Shown: positions 46,641 to 57,852, counted from the stretch's first letter. The stretch: 64,000 nucleotides of DNA from an uncultured Halocynthiibacter sp. (GCA_947503035.1 CANNCD010000002.1:1-64000); one strand, 5' to 3'. Notes: generated by a model from the letters alone, not told the origin. Program-made: numbers and translations.

Positions 46641-47063
46641 ATGTTGTACATCAATGACCAGATTCAGCTTGCCTCGTGGGAGCTCTCGGAAACTTTCACA
46701 AGAAGCTCAGGGCCCGGTGGCCAGAATGTGAACAAGGTTTCCACCGCAGTAGAACTTAGATTTGAGGCAGAGCGCTCTCCTCACCTTTCTCCAGCTGTTA
46801 AGGCACGACTGCGAAAGATCGCTGGGCGGAAATGGTCCAAGGATGGCGCGATCATCATCCGAGCCGAAGAAACACGAAGCCAAATCCGGAATCGCGAACT
46901 TGCTGCGGAACGTCTTGTTACCATGATCCGTCAAGCTCTCGAAAAGCCTAAATTTCGAGTTAAAACCCGCCCAACTCTTGCTTCAAAGCGTAGGCGCCTC
47001 GAGGGAAAATCCAAACGATCAAATATCAAGTCTCTTCGCGGAAAAGTCACAGGAGACGACTAA
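46641..47063 (+). CDS. arfB: Alternative ribosome-rescue factor B
   Basis: ArfB (YaeJ) hydrolyses peptidyl-tRNA on ribosomes stalled at mRNA ends without a stop codon. The 140-residue protein has the catalytic GGQ in SSGPGGQNVNKVST (residues 22-35) and the basic C-terminal tail that enters the empty mRNA channel (KPKFRVKTRPTLASKRRRLE, then KSKRSNIKSLRGK). It lacks the stop-codon-reading domains of release factors, as expected. A weak site precedes the ATG. The upstream hairpin terminator makes regulated read-through possible. Confidence 0.95.
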   Translation: MLYINDQIQLASWELSETFTRSSGPGGQNVNKVSTAVELRFEAERSPHLSPAVKARLRKIAGRKWSKDGAIIIRAEETRSQIRNRELAAERLVTMIRQALEKPKFRVKTRPTLASKRRRLEGKSKRSNIKSLRGKVTGDD

Positions 47064-47064
47064 A

Positions 47065-49284
47065 CTACTGCTGGCGTTTGGGGGCGTATTCGGCAATCCC
47101 TTTTAACAGGTCTCGCTTCTTTATCGGCTTAGTGAGAAACCCATCCATTCCGGCAGCAATGCACTCGTCTTTGTCGCTCTGAAATGCATTCGCGGTTAGT
47201 GCGATTATCACAATCGACGCGCATGTCGGCTCTTTCCTTATTTGGCGGGTCGCTTCATGACCATTTAGTTTCGGCATCGAGATGTCCATCAAGATAACAT
47301 CTGGCTGAATAGATTTTGCCGCAGCAACCGCCGCTGCTCCGTCTTCTGCGAAGGTAAGTTCGCAATCGTATTTTGAAAGATACTTATCAATCAGCAATCG
47401 ATTGGTTTTGTTATCCTCCGCAACAAGAATTTTCAGACCTGTCAGAACTTCGACATTGGTCTCTGCCGGCGGTTCCTCTTTATTGTCTTGAACTGATGCT
47501 ACCTCAGTCAGCGGCAGAGTAAGGAAGAAAGACGAGCCTTCGCCAAGTGAGGATTTTGCCGTGATGTTTCCGCCCATCTTTTCCGCCAACAACCGCGAAA
47601 TCGTTAGCCCAAGCCCCGTGCCGCCAAATTTGCGCGTCGTGTCTGATTCCGCTTGGGAGAATTTCTCGAAAATGGCCTCGATACGTTCAAGTGCGATCCC
47701 AACCCCAGTGTCCCTCACCTCAACTGACAGTTCATGTGAGTTTTCATCCCACCCGACCAGAACGTGCACTTCGCCTTCGCTGGTGAACTTGATCGCATTT
47801 CCGAGTAAATTCAGCAGTATTTGGCGCAGTCGGCCGGGATCGCCGGTAACGGTAGAGGGGATCGGTGATGTCTCTGAAAATCTTAGCTCAAGTCCCTTGT
47901 CCGACGCGATGGGCCGCAAGAGAGAAAGGCTCGTTTCAAAGCAAGACATTAGAGCGAAGGGAACCGACTCTACATCAAGCTTATCAGCGTCGAGTTTGGT
48001 TAGGTCGAGAATGTCATTGATGATCTGGACGAGAGAGTCACCGGATTGAATGATGGTTTCCGCGAACACCTTCTGTTCATCGTTGAGACCCGACTGAATA
48101 AGAAGGTCGGCCATTCCGACAATTCCATTCATAGGCGTCCTGATCTCGTGACTCATGGTCGCGAGAAAGTCGGTCTTGGCCCTCGCTCCTTCTTCTGCGG
48201 CTACGCGTGCTTGTGAGAGCTGTATCTCATGCTCTTTCTGTGCGGTGATGTCGCGCTCAACATTGATGATCATCGAGATCTCGCCCTGATCGTCAAGGAT
48301 TGGAAATATGCTCACCTCTACCCATTTTTTCTCACCGCTTTTCACGTAGTTGATGAGTTGGGTCCGAATTGGTTTCTTTGTTTCGATCACTCCAATGATC
48401 TCTTGGACTGCTTGTGGATCCGTTTCTTCGCCATTCAGGAGATCACCCATACGTCGCCCGATGGCCTCTTCGCTTGTATAGCCAGTCGCGCGGCAAAACG
48501 TTTCATTCACCCATGTAATAACCCCCCTGGGGGTCGAGATTATCACCGAATCATTTGCGTTCTCCGCAACCAAAGCGAGCTTGCGCGCGTATTTTTCTTT
48601 CTCCTCAAGGGCATCATTCATCCGCTCGAGACGCACTTTCTGTTCCGAGAACTCCCGCTGTTGCGCCACGATCATTTTGCTTTGGCGCTCCATGGCTATG
48701 AGCCCGATGCCGATGAGATAGGATGCCAAGAGTACCGCCAAGAATTCATTGATCTGACCTGGTGTTGGCGTCGCGCCAAACGAAAGCTCGAACAGGTACA
48801 TCGCCATTACGGCAGCGCAGTAGACACAAATGTGCACCATTGCGATTTGCCTGTTATAGCCCAACGACATTCCCGCATAAACCGTCGCGGCGCCCCAGAA
48901 GGCAAGCGCATAAAGATGGCCGCTTGCCCCTGGTGGCACGACCCAAATTATCGCGATGATCACGGATGACGCGATGGCCTGTACCAAGGCAGAGATCGTA
49001 CAAAGTTTTCGAAATTTCCGATAGTTACCGAGGCTCAGACCCGCGCGCGTCACATCGCGTAACAGGTATAGGTCCGCGGCTTCGGTCACAGTTATCAGCA
49101 CAGCCGCGGCCAAACCAATCCACACGTTCGTGTGGTGAATAACAATGCTTATACCGACGAAAAAGCACAAAGACCGCGCCGTTGCGCTCCGTTGTCGAAG
49201 TACAGCGTGGCATTGCAAGAGTCGTAACGCCTCGGCACCTGAGCGCCGCGTTGTCGATCGCAGATAGTCATGACTCGTATTCAT
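47065..49284 (-). CDS. Membrane-bound hybrid histidine kinase with PAS and receiver domains
   Basis: A 739-residue hybrid kinase from ATG 49284 (GGGGGAAT upstream). Residues about 38-200 form six or seven membrane helices (for example FFVGISIVIHHTNVWIGL, ASSVIIAIIWVV, INEFLAVLLASYLIGIGLIA); a coiled linker is followed by a PAS-PAC (about 235-350), HisKA with His379 in TMSHEIRTPMN, HATPase (NLLGNAIKF, DTGVGI, GGTGLGL), and a receiver (about 617-735; Asp667, Lys719). The ligand of the membrane part is unknown. Convergent with arfB with one base between stops. Confidence 0.93.
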   Translation of the reverse strand: MNTSHDYLRSTTRRSGAEALRLLQCHAVLRQRSATARSLCFFVGISIVIHHTNVWIGLAAAVLITVTEAADLYLLRDVTRAGLSLGNYRKFRKLCTISALVQAIASSVIIAIIWVVPPGASGHLYALAFWGAATVYAGMSLGYNRQIAMVHICVYCAAVMAMYLFELSFGATPTPGQINEFLAVLLASYLIGIGLIAMERQSKMIVAQQREFSEQKVRLERMNDALEEKEKYARKLALVAENANDSVIISTPRGVITWVNETFCRATGYTSEEAIGRRMGDLLNGEETDPQAVQEIIGVIETKKPIRTQLINYVKSGEKKWVEVSIFPILDDQGEISMIINVERDITAQKEHEIQLSQARVAAEEGARAKTDFLATMSHEIRTPMNGIVGMADLLIQSGLNDEQKVFAETIIQSGDSLVQIINDILDLTKLDADKLDVESVPFALMSCFETSLSLLRPIASDKGLELRFSETSPIPSTVTGDPGRLRQILLNLLGNAIKFTSEGEVHVLVGWDENSHELSVEVRDTGVGIALERIEAIFEKFSQAESDTTRKFGGTGLGLTISRLLAEKMGGNITAKSSLGEGSSFFLTLPLTEVASVQDNKEEPPAETNVEVLTGLKILVAEDNKTNRLLIDKYLSKYDCELTFAEDGAAAVAAAKSIQPDVILMDISMPKLNGHEATRQIRKEPTCASIVIIALTANAFQSDKDECIAAGMDGFLTKPIKKRDLLKGIAEYAPKRQQ

Positions 49285-49407
49285 TATTCCCCCTAGCTGA
49301 TCACGACGATATCTAATGCGTTTGAACAATTAATTAATCGGCCTTCGACTTTGGCCACCATGCGCAAGAGGCTTGAAAGGCGCGCCTGTTCGGCGTAATT
49401 GAGGGCC

Positions 49408-50319
49408 ATGTATACTATTGCCGCGCTCTATCACTTTACCCGCTTCGAAGACCCTGCAGCGATCCGTGGACCTTTGCTTGACCTTGCGACTTCGCTTGGC
49501 ATCAAGGGCTCTTTGTTGCTCGCGCAGGAAGGTATTAACGGGACGATTTCTGGGCCAACTGCCGCGTCCGTCGACCGTATTTTGGCGCACATCCGCTCCC
49601 TTCCTGGCTGTGCCGATTTTGAACACAAGATCAGCCATTCCGAAGACGAACCGTTCGGCAAGATGAAGGTCCGCCTTAAAAAAGAAATCGTTACCATGGG
49701 CCAGCCCGATGTGGACCCCACGGCCAACGTTGGGAACTATGTCGACCCTAGTGACTGGAACGAGCTGATCACGGCCGAGGACGTTGTTGTTATCGATACC
49801 CGCAATGATTACGAAGTTTCGATCGGCACATTCGAGGGCGCGATTGACCCCAAGACCAAGAGCTTTGGCGAATTTCCAGCGTGGTGGGAAGAAAACAAAG
49901 ATCGGTTCCACAACAAACGTGTCGCGATGTTCTGCACTGGCGGCATTCGCTGCGAAAAGTCGACCAACTACCTTATTGGTCAGGGCGTTGAAGACGTTTA
50001 CCACCTAAAGGGTGGGATCCTTAAGTACCTCGAAGAAGTTAAGCCCGAAGAAAGCACATGGGACGGTGAATGTTTTGTGTTTGACGGCCGTGTTTCGGTC
50101 GGCCACGGGCTTGTTGAGGGGCCCCATGTCCTGTGTCATGCCTGCCGCCAACCGGTTGCCCCCGAGGACACCAAGCGAGAAGAGTTCGAAGAAGGTGTGA
50201 GCTGTCATCAATGTTATCACACCACGGACGAAGATCGCAAAGAGCGGTTCCGCGAACGTCAAAAACAGATCAAGCTTTCAGAAGCACGCGGCGAAAAACA
50301 CTTTACCGCACATCATTAA
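49408..50319 (+). CDS. trhO: tRNA uridine-34 5-hydroxylase TrhO (rhodanese-like)
   Basis: TrhO uses oxygen to hydroxylate uridine 34 of several tRNAs. The 303-residue protein from MYTIAALYHFTRF contains an N-terminal ferredoxin-like domain (KGSLLLAQEGINGTISG), a rhodanese domain with the catalytic cysteine in MFCTGGIRCEKST, and a C-terminal Cys/His cluster (LCHACRQPV and SCHQCYH) that may bind zinc. A terminator follows. The TTG three codons upstream is an alternative start. Confidence 0.94.
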   Translation: MYTIAALYHFTRFEDPAAIRGPLLDLATSLGIKGSLLLAQEGINGTISGPTAASVDRILAHIRSLPGCADFEHKISHSEDEPFGKMKVRLKKEIVTMGQPDVDPTANVGNYVDPSDWNELITAEDVVVIDTRNDYEVSIGTFEGAIDPKTKSFGEFPAWWEENKDRFHNKRVAMFCTGGIRCEKSTNYLIGQGVEDVYHLKGGILKYLEEVKPEESTWDGECFVFDGRVSVGHGLVEGPHVLCHACRQPVAPEDTKREEFEEGVSCHQCYHTTDEDRKERFRERQKQIKLSEARGEKHFTAHH

Positions 50320-50325
50320 ATACAG

Positions 50326-50358
50326 GGCGCAGAGGTCATACTCTGCGCCTTTTTCTTT
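50326..50358 (+). terminator. Rho-independent terminator of trhO
   Basis: GGCGCAGAG (50326-50334), six-base loop, CTCTGCGCC (50341-50349), then a T-rich tail. The stem is perfect. It begins seven bases after the trhO stop. Confidence 0.9.
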
Positions 50359-50459
50359 TCCTGCTACAGCCAGCCTCACAGGGCGTATTGGGAGTGCGCC
50401 GCCACTTTTCGCCATTGGGTTTTCTATGCCCCAACATTATCGGCCAAGGTGTTACTTGC

Positions 50460-50710
50460 TTATGTGTCGACCTCGAAACGATGCCGTACCACGTTGAACC
50501 CTTCCGCGGGAGAAGGCGCAACGAAGTGTTTTGATATCCGTCTAAACTGGGCCTCCGTTGCCGCGAAAGGATGATCACCCTGCGCATTCCGTTTGTGAAG
50601 CCGCGCGACACAGATTTCATCAGGGACGTCCAGCACATGAAGTTGGTGTGTAGCCTGTGTCTGCTCCAAGATTCCGCGCAACCGGTTTCCTCGACATACG
50701 GAGCGGCCAA
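50460..50710 (-). pseudogene. Decayed AAA/P-loop ATPase gene (C-terminal remnant)
   Basis: On the minus strand, the frame ending at 50460 encodes residues similar to the C-terminus of small P-loop ATPases or kinases: HVLDVPDEICVARLHKRNAQ, then GDHPFAATEAQFRRISKHFV and EGFNVVRHRF. A neighbouring frame (about 50680-50710) carries the preceding PYVEETGCAESW, so a frameshift separates the two. The P-loop part upstream is missing and the frame has no start codon with a ribosome-binding site. I infer a truncated, frameshifted remnant; a sequencing error cannot be excluded, but it would not restore the missing N-terminus. Confidence 0.6.
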
Positions 50711-50723
50711 AGAATGAATAGTC

Positions 50724-50750
50724 TGAGGCGCACAGTTTTAGCGCGCCTCA
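50724..50750. other. Perfect hairpin downstream of gyrB
   Basis: TGAGGCGC and GCGCCTCA form a perfect eight-pair stem around an 11-base A/T-rich loop, eight bases after the gyrB stop (minus strand). There is no T-run on either side, so it may act as a 3' stabiliser or a rho-dependent terminator element rather than a classical intrinsic terminator. Confidence 0.5.
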
Positions 50751-50757
50751 GCAATTT

Positions 50758-53196
<2,439 letters not shown>

Positions 53197-53202
53197 CTAG
53201 AA

Positions 53203-53231
53203 ATTATACGCGTTCTGATGGGGATTGTCAC
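53203..53231 (-). promoter_or_regulatory. Sigma-70 type promoter of gyrB
   Basis: On the minus strand GTGACA (53231-53226) and a perfect TATAAT (53208-53203) are 17 bases apart. The -10 box is 28 bases before the gyrB ATG, a good leader length. This is the strongest promoter match I see in the window. Confidence 0.75.
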
Positions 53232-53284
53232 GCAAATGACCGAAGTTTTTGGTTTGATTTCAAGCGACTTAGAGGGGAGTCATC

Positions 53285-53908
53285 CTAGCTTGAAAATGCG
53301 ATAACGACCGCAACCAAAAGAAGCATAGCACCTGCGCATCGGTTCATGCGGCGAATGGCATTCGGGGACGTTAGTGCCCCGCGAATTTGCCCAATGAGCG
53401 CCGCGAAAAACAGGTTCCCTACGAACGGCACCAACATCGACAACCCGACGATCGCCGCAATGTCCACCCTCGTCAGCATGGTCAGATCAAAGAACCCCGG
53501 CAACATGCCCATATAGAACAGGATCGCCTTGGGATTCCCCAGAATAACGGCGACCCCCGCCACAAATCCCGCCACCATTCCGGGCCTCGTCAGACGGCTA
53601 TCTGCGCTTATACTGTCCTTGTCTGACCGTAGCAGAGCGATTCCCATAAGGGCGAAAAACGCAACCGCGACCCAGCGCATAATACCAATCAGGCCTTCGT
53701 ACTCGCCTGCGATCCAGCTCACCCCAAGCACCGCGACCAAAGGCCAAAGCGCATCACCAACAGCAACCCCAAAGGCCAAGGGCCAAGCCGACCTGAACCC
53801 GCCAGATAGCGCGCGGGCCACAACAGCAACCCACACCGGCCCCGGCGTGAGAAACAAAACAAACAGCGCAAAGGCATACCAGCCAAGATCAACCGCACCC
53901 AATGTCAT
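53285..53908 (-). CDS. LysE/RhtB-family amino acid exporter
   Basis: A 207-residue inner-membrane translocator of the LysE family, which exports amino acids or related compounds; the substrate is unknown. About six helices, with the N-terminal FALFVLFLTPGPVWVAVVA segment (the TPGP motif), PLAFGVAVGDALWPLVAVLG, and LGNPKAILFYMGMLPGFFDL. The start overlaps the recF stop by four bases, so it is an unusual rider in the recF-gyrB interval. Confidence 0.9.
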   Translation of the reverse strand: MTLGAVDLGWYAFALFVLFLTPGPVWVAVVARALSGGFRSAWPLAFGVAVGDALWPLVAVLGVSWIAGEYEGLIGIMRWVAVAFFALMGIALLRSDKDSISADSRLTRPGMVAGFVAGVAVILGNPKAILFYMGMLPGFFDLTMLTRVDIAAIVGLSMLVPFVGNLFFAALIGQIRGALTSPNAIRRMNRCAGAMLLLVAVVIAFSS

Positions 53909-55002
53909 CCCTCGATAACCCTTCCATCTTCTGAAAGCGCAATGATATTGGCCCGTGGCCCGAGTTCATTGAACAATTCAGGTCCAGTGCCCGTCATCCA
54001 TGCCTGCGCGCCAAGCGCGATGATCTCGTCATACAGGTCTGCGCGACGCCCCGCGTCCAAATGCGCGGCAATCTCGTCCAAGAGCAGTATCGGTGGCGCG
54101 CCGAGCTCATCAGTCAACGCGCGCGCGTTCGCCAAGATCAACGACACCAAAAGCGCCTTTTGCTCACCAGTGGAACAATCCTTGGCTGGGGTGTCCTTGG
54201 CAACAAAAACAGCTGCTAGATCGGCACGATGCGGCCCCGCGAGGGTACGCCCCGCCGCCATATCGCGCGACCGTCCCGTGGCAAAGGCGTCAAGCAGCTC
54301 ACCTTCGACCTCGGGGCCCATTGTCGCGCCATCTGCAAACAGAATATCAAGACCTGCGGTAGGGAACCGTGTCTCGGCCGCGCGCTGCGCTTGTGTTAGG
54401 GCAGAGACGGCGATGTTGCGATTGGCGTTAATTTCGGCACCAGCTGCCGCCATCTGAGCCTCGATGGCGCGGTACCAATGCACATCAGTGACTTGCTCCT
54501 TAAGTAGCCGGTTGCGCTCGCGCATTGATTTTTCGTATTTAAGAACCGCCTCAGCGTGGGCTGGAACAAAGCTCATGGTGGCGCGATCAAGGAAACGACG
54601 GCGCCCTTCGGCACCTTCTATCCACAACCGGTCCATGGACGGAATAAGCCAAAGCACGCGGTTCACGCGCCCCAAGGTGACCTGCGACGCGGTCTTGCCA
54701 TCAATGCGCAACTGGCGCGCGTTTCCATTTTCGGACCACGTTTCAATGTCGTACAAATGATCCTGCGACGAAAGTTCGGCGCGCACCTTCCAGCCGAGGG
54801 ACTCAGGGCGGCGCGTCATGTCTTGTGCGCTTGCACGGCGAATGCCACGCCCAGGAGACAGCATCGAAACCGCTTCGAGGATGTTGGTTTTGCCCGATCC
54901 ATTCGGCCCGTGGATCGCCACGGGTCGTCCATCAAGCGACAATTTAAGCGCCTTATGGGACCGGAAATGGGAAATCGATAGGGAAGTCAGGGCAAGCGTC
55001 AC
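53905..55002 (-). CDS. recF: DNA replication and repair protein RecF
   Basis: RecF helps load RecA at gaps and stalled forks. The 365-residue SMC-like ATPase has FRSHKALKLSL, the Walker A GPNGSGKTNILEAV (residues about 33-46), signature motif STGEQKALLVSLILANA and Walker B ILLLDEIAAHLDAGRR (about 303-318). It lies 42 bases after dnaN in the dnaA-dnaN-recF order. Confidence 0.96.
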   Translation of the reverse strand: MTLALTSLSISHFRSHKALKLSLDGRPVAIHGPNGSGKTNILEAVSMLSPGRGIRRASAQDMTRRPESLGWKVRAELSSQDHLYDIETWSENGNARQLRIDGKTASQVTLGRVNRVLWLIPSMDRLWIEGAEGRRRFLDRATMSFVPAHAEAVLKYEKSMRERNRLLKEQVTDVHWYRAIEAQMAAAGAEINANRNIAVSALTQAQRAAETRFPTAGLDILFADGATMGPEVEGELLDAFATGRSRDMAAGRTLAGPHRADLAAVFVAKDTPAKDCSTGEQKALLVSLILANARALTDELGAPPILLLDEIAAHLDAGRRADLYDEIIALGAQAWMTGTGPELFNELGPRANIIALSEDGRVIEG

Positions 55003-55044
55003 ACCGCATACCCCTTAGGTTGGGTGACGACCACCACTCGTGTG

Positions 55045-56163
55045 TTAAACGCGCATCGGCATCACAACATAGATCGCAGAGGTATCGTTGCCTTCGCGCA
55101 TCAATGTCGGATCACCGGCAGAGTTAAACATGAACACAGCATTTTCGCGGTCCACTTGGCTTGCGATCTCAAGAAGATACTTGGCGTTAAAGCCGATCTC
55201 GAGACGTTCGTCGCCATAGGCCACGGCCAATTCTTCTTCGGCAGCACCGCTATCTGGTGAATTCACGGACAAGACCAGACGATCCTCATCCAGAGAGAGC
55301 TTCACCGCACGCGAACGTTCCGAAGACACAGTCGCCACACGGTCAACTGCCTTGGCGAACTCGGCTGCGTCTACTTCGAGCTTGCGGGTGTTGCCAGCAG
55401 GAATCACACGTGTGTAATCGGGGAAGGTCCCGTCGATGACCTTAGAGGTCAGGGAAATCGTTGGGGTCGCGAAACGGATCTTGGTCTCAGAAACGGACAC
55501 TGCGATTTCCGCATCGTCGTCGTCCAAAAGCTTGCGAAGTTCGCCCACAGTTTTGCGCGGAACGATCACACCGGGCATGTCAGACGCGCCTTGTGGCAGC
55601 CCCGCGTCGATACGCGCCAGACGGTGGCCGTCGGTTGCAACGGCCCGAAGGACTTTGCCTCCATCGGCCTCGGCGACGTGCAGATACACACCGTTCAGGT
55701 AATACCGTGTTTCCTCGGTGGAAATCGCGAATTTGGATTTATCGAACAGACGACGAAGCTCTGGCGCTTTGGCCGAGAAGTTCGCGGAATATTCAGAAGA
55801 CGCCATCACAGGGAAGTCTTCGCGCGGCAAAGTCGCGAGCGAGAAGTTTGAACGCCCCGCCTCGACGGTCAAGCGGCCGGTTGCGGTGTCGTCGGTCAAT
55901 TGCACCAATGCACCGTCCGGCAGCTTGCGCACGATTTCATGCAACATCACCGCGGAAACGGTTGTCGCACCAGCGCGCTCCACTTGGGCAAGGGTCTTAT
56001 CTACGACTTCGATATCAAGGTCGGTCGCGCGAAAGCTCACGTTTTCGCCCTCGGCCTCGATCAACACGTTCGCCAAAATCGGGATGGTATTGCGACGCTC
56101 GACAACAGATTGCGCCTGCGAAACGGCCTTAAGTAGTGTACCGCGTTCGATGCTAATTTTCAT
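55045..56163 (-). CDS. dnaN: DNA polymerase III beta clamp
   Basis: Sliding clamp that tethers polymerase III to DNA. The 372 residues show the three-domain repeat: MKISIERGTLLKAVSQAQSV at the N-terminus, AKFAISTEETRYYLNGVYLH in the middle domain, and the C-terminal SAIYVVMPMRV that forms the partner-binding cleft. It follows dnaA by 117 bases with a hairpin between. Confidence 0.97.
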   Translation of the reverse strand: MKISIERGTLLKAVSQAQSVVERRNTIPILANVLIEAEGENVSFRATDLDIEVVDKTLAQVERAGATTVSAVMLHEIVRKLPDGALVQLTDDTATGRLTVEAGRSNFSLATLPREDFPVMASSEYSANFSAKAPELRRLFDKSKFAISTEETRYYLNGVYLHVAEADGGKVLRAVATDGHRLARIDAGLPQGASDMPGVIVPRKTVGELRKLLDDDDAEIAVSVSETKIRFATPTISLTSKVIDGTFPDYTRVIPAGNTRKLEVDAAEFAKAVDRVATVSSERSRAVKLSLDEDRLVLSVNSPDSGAAEEELAVAYGDERLEIGFNAKYLLEIASQVDRENAVFMFNSAGDPTLMREGNDTSAIYVVMPMRV

Positions 56164-56254
56164 TCCCTGACTCCTACGGACAGTTGCGCGGGCGTTCAGA
56201 TAAATCCAAAGCCGTCGCGAGATATTTTAATTGGAATGTCTGATGGTTTTGGCA

Positions 56255-56275
56255 GGGCGTCAAGACCTGACGCCC
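56255..56275. other. Hairpin between dnaA and dnaN
   Basis: GGGCGTCA and TGACGCCC form a perfect eight-pair stem with a five-base loop, six bases after the dnaA stop. There is no T-run, so it may serve as an mRNA stabiliser or processing site that separates dnaA from dnaN expression. Confidence 0.5.
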
Positions 56276-56280
56276 CAAAA

Positions 56281-57639
56281 TCATGCTTCTAGGCTGCGAC
56301 GCAACAGTTCGAGGTCTTCTGCGATCTGATTATCCACTGTTTTCAGCTCTTCGATGCGTTTCACGCCATGCATCACCGTGGTGTGGTCGCGACCGCCAAA
56401 TCGACGCCCGATCTCAGGAAGGCTGCGCGAGGTCAGCTGTTTCGCCAAATACATGGCCACCTGACGCGGCCGCGCGATGGTGCGCACACGCTTGGGGCCG
56501 ATCATTTCGGACAGGCGAATGTTGTAGTGTTCGGACACGCGACGTTGAATTTCTTCGATGGTGATCTTGCGATCAGAGGCACGCAGAATATCCGCAAGAC
56601 AATCTTGGGCGAGGTCCATGGTGATTTCGCGACCAACCAGCGACGCGAATGCAAACAGACGGGTAAGCGCACCCTCGAGGACACGAACGTTGGTCGAAAT
56701 GCGGTGCGCAAGGAATTCAAGGACACCATCAGCAATCACAAGGCCCTGGTATTGAGTGCGATAGTGTTCGACCTTCTGCTGCAGGATACCAAGACGAAGT
56801 TCGTAGTCAGTTGGGTGAAGATCGACGACCAAACCACATTGCAAACGGGATTTGATGCGGTCTTCGAGATCTTTGATCTCACCTGGGGCGCGGTCGGCCG
56901 AGATGATGATCTGTTTGTTCTGATCCACAAGCGCGTTGAAGGTGTGAAAGAACTCTTCTTGGGTGGAATCTTTGCCAGCGATGAACTGAACGTCGTCGAC
57001 CATCAGAATATCGACAGACCGGAACAGGCTTTTGAAGTCCATCATCTTGCGATCGCGAAGGGCCTGAACAAAGCGGTACATAAATTGTTCGGCAGAGAGA
57101 TACACAACATTCAGATCAGGGCGAGACTGGCTCAGCTCATGAGCAATCGCATGCATCAGGTGGGTCTTACCCAGACCAACGCCGCCATAAAGGAACAGCG
57201 GATTAAAGGTCACTGGTCCGCCCTCGGCGACGCGCTTGGCTGCGGCATGGGCCAATTCGTTTGGCTTACCAACAACGAAACCGTCAAATGTAAAACGCGC
57301 ATCAAGAGGCGCGCCAGGTAGGCTCTCTTTGGTCTTGGCTGCAACCGCATTCGCAGGAGTCGAAACGGCTGTCTCTTCTTTGGCCACAGGGGCAGTGCGC
57401 GCTACGACGTTGAATTCTACACGATCAACGGCGGCACCGGTCTTGGACAAAAGATGCTTGATCTGTTCGCCATAGTTGCGCGACACCCAGTTTCCCATGA
57501 AGGAAGTCGGCACACAAAAGGTCGCAACACCATCCGAGATGCGGTCAAATTCAAGAGGTTCAATCCAGCTTACAAAATTGCTCTGGCCAATTGTGCCTTG
57601 AAGCTCATTCCGGACTGTTCCCCATTTTTCGTTCGTCAT
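56281..57639 (-). CDS. dnaA: Chromosomal replication initiator DnaA
   Basis: AAA+ initiator that opens oriC and binds DnaA boxes. Start at 57639 (MTNEKWGTVRNELQGTIGQS) gives 452 residues; the frame continues 78 codons upstream but is not homologous. Domain I (about 1-75) ends near DRVEF; domain III with Walker A GGVGLGKTHLMHA and Walker B-type VDILMVDDVQF; domain IV with the DNA-binding signature GRDHTTVMHGVKRI near the C-terminus. Convergent features are absent; it begins the dnaA-dnaN-recF transcript. Confidence 0.98.
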   Translation of the reverse strand: MTNEKWGTVRNELQGTIGQSNFVSWIEPLEFDRISDGVATFCVPTSFMGNWVSRNYGEQIKHLLSKTGAAVDRVEFNVVARTAPVAKEETAVSTPANAVAAKTKESLPGAPLDARFTFDGFVVGKPNELAHAAAKRVAEGGPVTFNPLFLYGGVGLGKTHLMHAIAHELSQSRPDLNVVYLSAEQFMYRFVQALRDRKMMDFKSLFRSVDILMVDDVQFIAGKDSTQEEFFHTFNALVDQNKQIIISADRAPGEIKDLEDRIKSRLQCGLVVDLHPTDYELRLGILQQKVEHYRTQYQGLVIADGVLEFLAHRISTNVRVLEGALTRLFAFASLVGREITMDLAQDCLADILRASDRKITIEEIQRRVSEHYNIRLSEMIGPKRVRTIARPRQVAMYLAKQLTSRSLPEIGRRFGGRDHTTVMHGVKRIEELKTVDNQIAEDLELLRRSLEA

Positions 57640-57670
57640 AATTCTTTGCACCCGCGCGCTCTTGTATTTT

Positions 57671-57686
57671 CCCACATTGATGTGGG
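57671..57686. promoter_or_regulatory. Palindrome in the dnaA leader
   Basis: CCCACAT-TG-ATGTGGG, seven-base arms around two bases, lies 32-47 bases upstream of the dnaA start codon. As RNA it would form a hairpin just ahead of the translation start; as DNA it could be a protein site overlapping the promoter. Confidence 0.45.
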
Positions 57687-57828
57687 CTTTCCTCTTCCAC
57701 GATACAAAATCCAAGAACGGGCAATAGAATATCGCTCTCGAAAGCATAACCTTCAAGCTCTTCTGCCAGATAAGACAGAAGTCGATTTCGCCGCTGTAAT
57801 CAGCGGCCCTACAGAGTAGGTATTTGGA

Positions 57829-57852
57829 CATGTAAAACATCATGTAGAACAC
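57829..57852. repeat. Tandem 12-base repeats upstream of dnaA
   Basis: CATGTAAAACAT is followed directly by CATGTAGAACAC (ten of twelve positions identical), about 190 bases upstream of the dnaA start. Two units in one helical phase of about 12 bases resemble paired protein sites. Confidence 0.55.

Noticed and set aside
50336-50710. 124-codon minus-strand frame as an intact gene
   Set aside because: Basic, Arg/Thr-rich translation; only a short N-terminal piece resembles the ATPase, while the main ATPase match is in another frame, so a pseudogene is the better call.
56329-56338. TTATCCACT resembling a DnaA box
   Set aside because: Inside the dnaA coding sequence (KTVDNQ codons) and isolated.
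56368-57321. 317-codon frame opposite dnaA
   Set aside because: Antisense of dnaA; translation shows no fold.
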